A DNA stretch of 8,278 bases from Candidatus Coatesiibacteriota bacterium (lineage in GTDB: Bacteria; RBG-13-66-14). The notes beneath the pieces were generated by a model. That model worked only from the letters and a program-made list of their open reading frames with translations, was not told the DNA's origin and searched no databases. The position numbers and the translations under genes were made by a program. This document shows, one piece after another, positions 5,146 to 8,278 of the stretch. How positions within the stretch are numbered: position 1 is the first letter of the stretch; every line of letters starts with the position of its first letter. The DNA lies in contig DAOVLG010000056.1 of NCBI GenBank assembly GCA_030631385.1, forward strand, positions 1-8,278, in the 5' to 3' direction.

Positions 5146-5640
5146 TTGGATACCGACACGACCGTGCTGGATTTGGAGCCCGTGAGGCCGTTGATCGAGA
5201 GCTACCGGAGCGGCGAGAAAACCATCATCGAACTTATGCTCGATATCCAGGGGGTTTATAACTATCTGCCCCGGGAAGTCGTTGAGTTCGTCGCCGAGGA
5301 GGCCGGGGTTCCGATCAGTATCCTTTACAGCCTGGCCACCTTCTACTCGGCCATCTCGCTGACCCCCAGGGGGAGGAACCACATTCGGTGTTGCATTGGT
5401 ACGGCCTGCGTGGTCCGCGGTTCCCAGTTTGTTCTTGAGAACCTGAAGCGCGAACTGGGTATAGAGTCCGGCGAGGTTACCGAAGACGGTGCCTTTTCGC
5501 TTGAGGAGGTGCACTGTCTCGGCGCGTGCGCCCTCGGCCCCATCATAACCCGGGGGGAGAAGTTCTACGGGCACGTCACGAAATCGCGGGTCCGGGAAAT
5601 CATTAATACCCTGAGAAGGGCCGACCAAGAATGCGCCTAA
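5146..5640 (+). CDS. nuoE: NuoE/HydC-like [2Fe-2S] subunit
   Basis: This 164-residue protein is a member of the 24-kDa subunit family (NuoE, HydC, HoxE). An N-terminal helical region (about 10-75) contains the usual LLDIQGVYNYLP-like and LYSLATFYSAIS segments. A thioredoxin-like [2Fe-2S] domain follows, with ligands Cys83 and Cys88 (CIGTAC) and Cys124 and Cys128 (HCLGACALGP). Cys82 is an extra neighbour. The protein pairs with the NuoF-like product of the next gene and passes electrons between its FMN site and partner clusters. The start is a TTG at 5146, 6 bases after AAAGGA. The nearby ATG (5139-5141) is followed at once by TAG and cannot start the gene. The spacers to hdrA and nuoF are 28 and 34 bases, consistent with one operon. 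The symbol is by family; HydC-type naming would be equally fair. Confidence 0.92.
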   Translation: MDTDTTVLDLEPVRPLIESYRSGEKTIIELMLDIQGVYNYLPREVVEFVAEEAGVPISILYSLATFYSAISLTPRGRNHIRCCIGTACVVRGSQFVLENLKRELGIESGEVTEDGAFSLEEVHCLGACALGPIITRGEKFYGHVTKSRVREIINTLRRADQECA

Positions 5641-5674
5641 CCGGCGGGTCGAGAACATCCCAAGGTGATGATGT

Positions 5675-8278
5675 ATGAGGATTACGAGCGTTACCGACCT
5701 CGATAACCTGAAGAAACAGGGCCGTGAGTCCCTCTATCCCGATAAGATCCGGTTTTTCGTCGGTTCTTCCACCTGCGGCATAGCCAACGGAGCCCTCGAG
5801 GTTATCGAACGCCTGGTGGACGGCGCCAGGCGCGAAGGGATGGACGTCATCGTCGAAGACAGCGGCTGTTTCGGTTTCTGCCAGATGGAGCCGCTCGTGG
5901 ACGTCTGGGTCCCCGGAAAACCGCGCGTCGTGTATAAGAAAATCACCGAGGAGAAGACCGATGAGCTTCTGCGTGCGGTGAAACAGGGCCGTGTCCTCGA
6001 GGATTGGGCCCTCTTCCGCCTGGAGGGCGAGCACCTGGTGATCAACGACGAGGCTATTAACTACGACATTTCCGGGGCCGATGAGGAGTACCGGAACGTT
6101 CCGCGGATGGACGAGGTGGATTTCTTCAACGGGCAGCTCCGCATCGCGACCAGAAACTGCGGGTACATCAAGCCGGTCAGCCTTCGGGAGTACGTGGCCC
6201 GCGGCGGGATGTACTCGGTGTTCAAGGTACTCACCGGTATGAAGCCGGAGGAGGTGATCGAGACCGTTCGGGCCTCGGGGTTGCGCGGTCGGGGCGGCGG
6301 CGGTTTCCCCACCGGACGCAAGTGGAGGATCGCCCGTGAGGCCGCCGGTGAGGTGAAGTACATCATCTGCAACGCCAGCGAAGGCGACCCCGGCGCCTAC
6401 ATGGACCGCTCCGTTCTCGAGGGCGACCCCTACTCGATCCTCGAGGGCATGATCATCGGCGCCTTCGCCGTGGGAGGTGTCTCGGACGGCTACATCTACG
6501 TGGGAAGCGACTACCCCCGCGTTCGCAGGTTCCTCTCCGAGGCCATCGAAACCCTCCGCGAACATGGGGTTCTGGGTACGGACATCCTGGGCACGGGCTT
6601 GAATTTCGACATCCACGTCATCCAGGGAGCCGGCGCCTTCGTCTGCGGTGAGGAGACGGCCCTGATTTTTTACATCGAAGGCCGACGGGGCACCCCGCGC
6701 CCGCGCCCCCCCTACCCGGCGGTAAAGGGCCTCTACGGCAAACCGACCATCATCAACAACGTCGAGACCTGGGCCAATATCCCGGTCATCGTCAGCCGGG
6801 GAGCGGAGTGGTTCAGCTCCATCGGCTCTCCGGGGAGCAAGGGGACCAAGGTCTTCTCCCTGGTGGGTAACATCAAGAACACCGGCCTGGTCGAGGTGCC
6901 GATGGGTATGCCGCTCTGGGACATCGTGTTCCGTATAGGCGGGGGCATCACCCGGTGGCGGGAGTTCAAGGGGGTCCAGACCGGTGGGCCGTCGGGTGGC
7001 TGCCTGCCCGCCAAGCTTCTGAACCTCCCGGTGGACTTCGATCGGCTCACCGAGGCCGGTTCGATGATGGGCTCCGGCAGCATGATCATCATGGACGAGC
7101 ACACCTGCATGGTGGACATGGCCAAGTACTTCCTCTCCTTTACCGCCGACGAGTCCTGCGGCAAGTGCACCCCGTGCCGCGAGGGCATCCCCCGCATGTT
7201 TGAGATACTCGACAAAATCTCCTTGGGCGAGGGCGAGGAGGGGGACCTCGAGCGACTGGAGGACCTCGGCATCTTCATCAAGGAAAACTCGCTGTGCGGT
7301 TTGGGGCAGACGGCGCCCAACCCGCTGTTGACCACCCTGCGCTACTACCGCGACGATTATGAGGCCCACGTCAAGTACAAGAGGTGCCCCGGGGGGGTCT
7401 GCAAGAAGATCGTCTCATCCCCCTGCCACCACACCTGCCCGGTGGACATGGACGCCCCGAGCTACATCGCCTACATCGCGGAGGGCAAGTTTGACAAGGC
7501 TCTCGAGGTGATCCACCAGGCCACCCCCTTCGCCGGCATCTGCAGCCGGATCTGCCCGCACCCCTGCGAGTACCGCTGCACCTCGGGGAACGCCGGCGAG
7601 CCGATCTCCATCCGGGCCCTCAAGCGTTTCGTCCTCGAGAAGCACGGCAATGGCTACTCGCCGCCCAAGGGCTCGGGCAAGCTGGAGAAGGTCGCGATCA
7701 TCGGCGCCGGCCCCGCCGGGCTCAACTGCGCCTGGGACCTGGCCCGGCTGGGCTACCGGGTCACCGTCTTCGAGTCGCTAGACGTCGCCGGCGGGATGCT
7801 CTACACCGGCATCCCGGCCTTCCGCCTCCCCCGCGAGCTGATCGCCGAGGAGGTCGAGCGGGTGCGCCGGGTCGGCGTGGAGATCAAGACCGGCGTCAAG
7901 GTCGGCGAGGACGTCTCCTTCGAGGACCTGCAGCGTGATTACAAGGCGATCTTCATCGCCACCGGCGCCCACGCCGGCACCCCGATGAACATCGAGGGCG
8001 AGGAGGTGGAGGGCGTCCAGGACGCCATTGACTTCCTCCACGAGGTCAACGTCAGGGGGAGGACCGAGGTGGGCCGGCGGGTGGGCATCATCGGCGGCAA
8101 CAACACCGCCCTGGACGCCGCGAGAACCGCCCTGCGTCTCGGCGCCGAGAAGGTCACCGTCTACTACAACCGGACACACTTCGAGATCCCCGCCGACGAG
8201 CTGGAGGTCAACGCCGGCCTGGAAGAGGGGATTGAGGTGTTCTTCCTCTGTGCTCCCAAGGGAATCATCACCGAGAAC
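5675..8278 (+). CDS. NuoF/HydB-like NADH flavoprotein fused to a GltD/NfnB-like FAD oxidoreductase (3' end missing)
   Basis: The frame is open for 868 codons and runs off the window. Residues 25-90 are a thioredoxin-like [2Fe-2S] domain (Cys34, Cys65, Cys69) lacking the usual first cysteine. Residues 150-560 are the NuoF body: the FMN/NADH loop GRGGGGFPTG (205-214), NASEGDPGAY (233-242), GAGAFVCGEETA (318-329), and N3 cluster ligands Cys495, 498, 501 and 541. From 571 the usual HydB ferredoxin tail is replaced by a GltD-type N-terminal domain with eight cysteines (571, 576, 584, 588, 623, 627, 631, 635), enough for two [4Fe-4S] clusters. It is followed by an FAD fold (GAGPAG 677-682, Glu700) and a nucleotide fold (GGNNTALD 807-814). 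AAGGTG (5662-5667) lies 7 bases before ATG 5675. Expected role: electron exchange with NADH at FMN and with NAD(P)H or ferredoxin at FAD, in complex with NuoE and HdrABC. The C-terminal FAD segment is outside the window. Confidence 0.93.
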   Translation, partial: MRITSVTDLDNLKKQGRESLYPDKIRFFVGSSTCGIANGALEVIERLVDGARREGMDVIVEDSGCFGFCQMEPLVDVWVPGKPRVVYKKITEEKTDELLRAVKQGRVLEDWALFRLEGEHLVINDEAINYDISGADEEYRNVPRMDEVDFFNGQLRIATRNCGYIKPVSLREYVARGGMYSVFKVLTGMKPEEVIETVRASGLRGRGGGGFPTGRKWRIAREAAGEVKYIICNASEGDPGAYMDRSVLEGDPYSILEGMIIGAFAVGGVSDGYIYVGSDYPRVRRFLSEAIETLREHGVLGTDILGTGLNFDIHVIQGAGAFVCGEETALIFYIEGRRGTPRPRPPYPAVKGLYGKPTIINNVETWANIPVIVSRGAEWFSSIGSPGSKGTKVFSLVGNIKNTGLVEVPMGMPLWDIVFRIGGGITRWREFKGVQTGGPSGGCLPAKLLNLPVDFDRLTEAGSMMGSGSMIIMDEHTCMVDMAKYFLSFTADESCGKCTPCREGIPRMFEILDKISLGEGEEGDLERLEDLGIFIKENSLCGLGQTAPNPLLTTLRYYRDDYEAHVKYKRCPGGVCKKIVSSPCHHTCPVDMDAPSYIAYIAEGKFDKALEVIHQATPFAGICSRICPHPCEYRCTSGNAGEPISIRALKRFVLEKHGNGYSPPKGSGKLEKVAIIGAGPAGLNCAWDLARLGYRVTVFESLDVAGGMLYTGIPAFRLPRELIAEEVERVRRVGVEIKTGVKVGEDVSFEDLQRDYKAIFIATGAHAGTPMNIEGEEVEGVQDAIDFLHEVNVRGRTEVGRRVGIIGGNNTALDAARTALRLGAEKVTVYYNRTHFEIPADELEVNAGLEEGIEVFFLCAPKGIITEN

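Noticed and set aside
5603..7369. 588-codon open frame on the minus strand opposite the NuoF fusion
   Set aside because: It is antisense to a gene with clear NuoF motifs; long antisense frames are common in GC-rich genes with biased third codon positions. Its translation shows no recognisable domain.

Overview
The window reads as a stretch of chromosome from an anaerobic bacterium. Coding regions are GC-rich, with tightly packed genes on the + strand only, and the intergenic regions are more AT-rich. Every recognisable gene is an electron-transfer gene of anaerobic energy metabolism: an Rnf ion-pumping ferredoxin:NAD+ oxidoreductase followed by a heterodisulfide-reductase-like (Hdr) / NADH-dehydrogenase-like (NuoEF) cluster. 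This points to a fermentative, syntrophic, acetogenic or sulfur-cycling lifestyle. I cannot name the taxon from the sequence.

Layout. Positions 1-742 hold the 3' end of rnfD (out of frame with and overlapping rnfG) and complete rnfG. Positions 743-1073 are a 331-bp noncoding break inside the rnf locus with two degenerate GTAGG...CCTAC palindromic elements, a Fur-box-like palindrome and a weak promoter candidate. Positions 1074-2329 hold rnfE and rnfA, overlapping by ATGA. No rnfB follows rnfA, so it must lie upstream (a B-C-D-G-E-A order) or elsewhere. Positions 2330-2767 are a 438-bp noncoding leader with a TTGACA-type promoter candidate and three inverted repeats. Positions 2768-5117 hold hdrC, hdrB and an hdrA that carries only the N-terminal half of the usual protein. 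Positions 5146-5640 hold a NuoE-like [2Fe-2S] protein. From 5675 to the window end, one open frame encodes a HydB/NuoF-like flavoprotein fused to a GltD/NfnB-like two-cluster FAD/NAD(P)H oxidoreductase; its 3' end is outside the window.

How they may work together (inference). NuoE plus the NuoF half would exchange electrons with NADH. The GltD-like half would supply a second flavin site of the type that bifurcates electrons in Nfn. The shortened HdrA has lost the second half of its FAD domain and its C-terminal ferredoxin, so it may act only as an iron-sulfur wire to HdrC and to the CCG-type catalytic clusters of HdrB. Ferredoxin reduced or consumed by such a complex could be linked to NADH and the ion gradient by the adjacent Rnf complex. 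The short HdrA together with a NuoF-GltD fusion is the most unusual thing in the window and a candidate for an undescribed variant of electron-bifurcating Hdr complex.

No RNA genes, insertion sequences or CRISPR arrays were seen.
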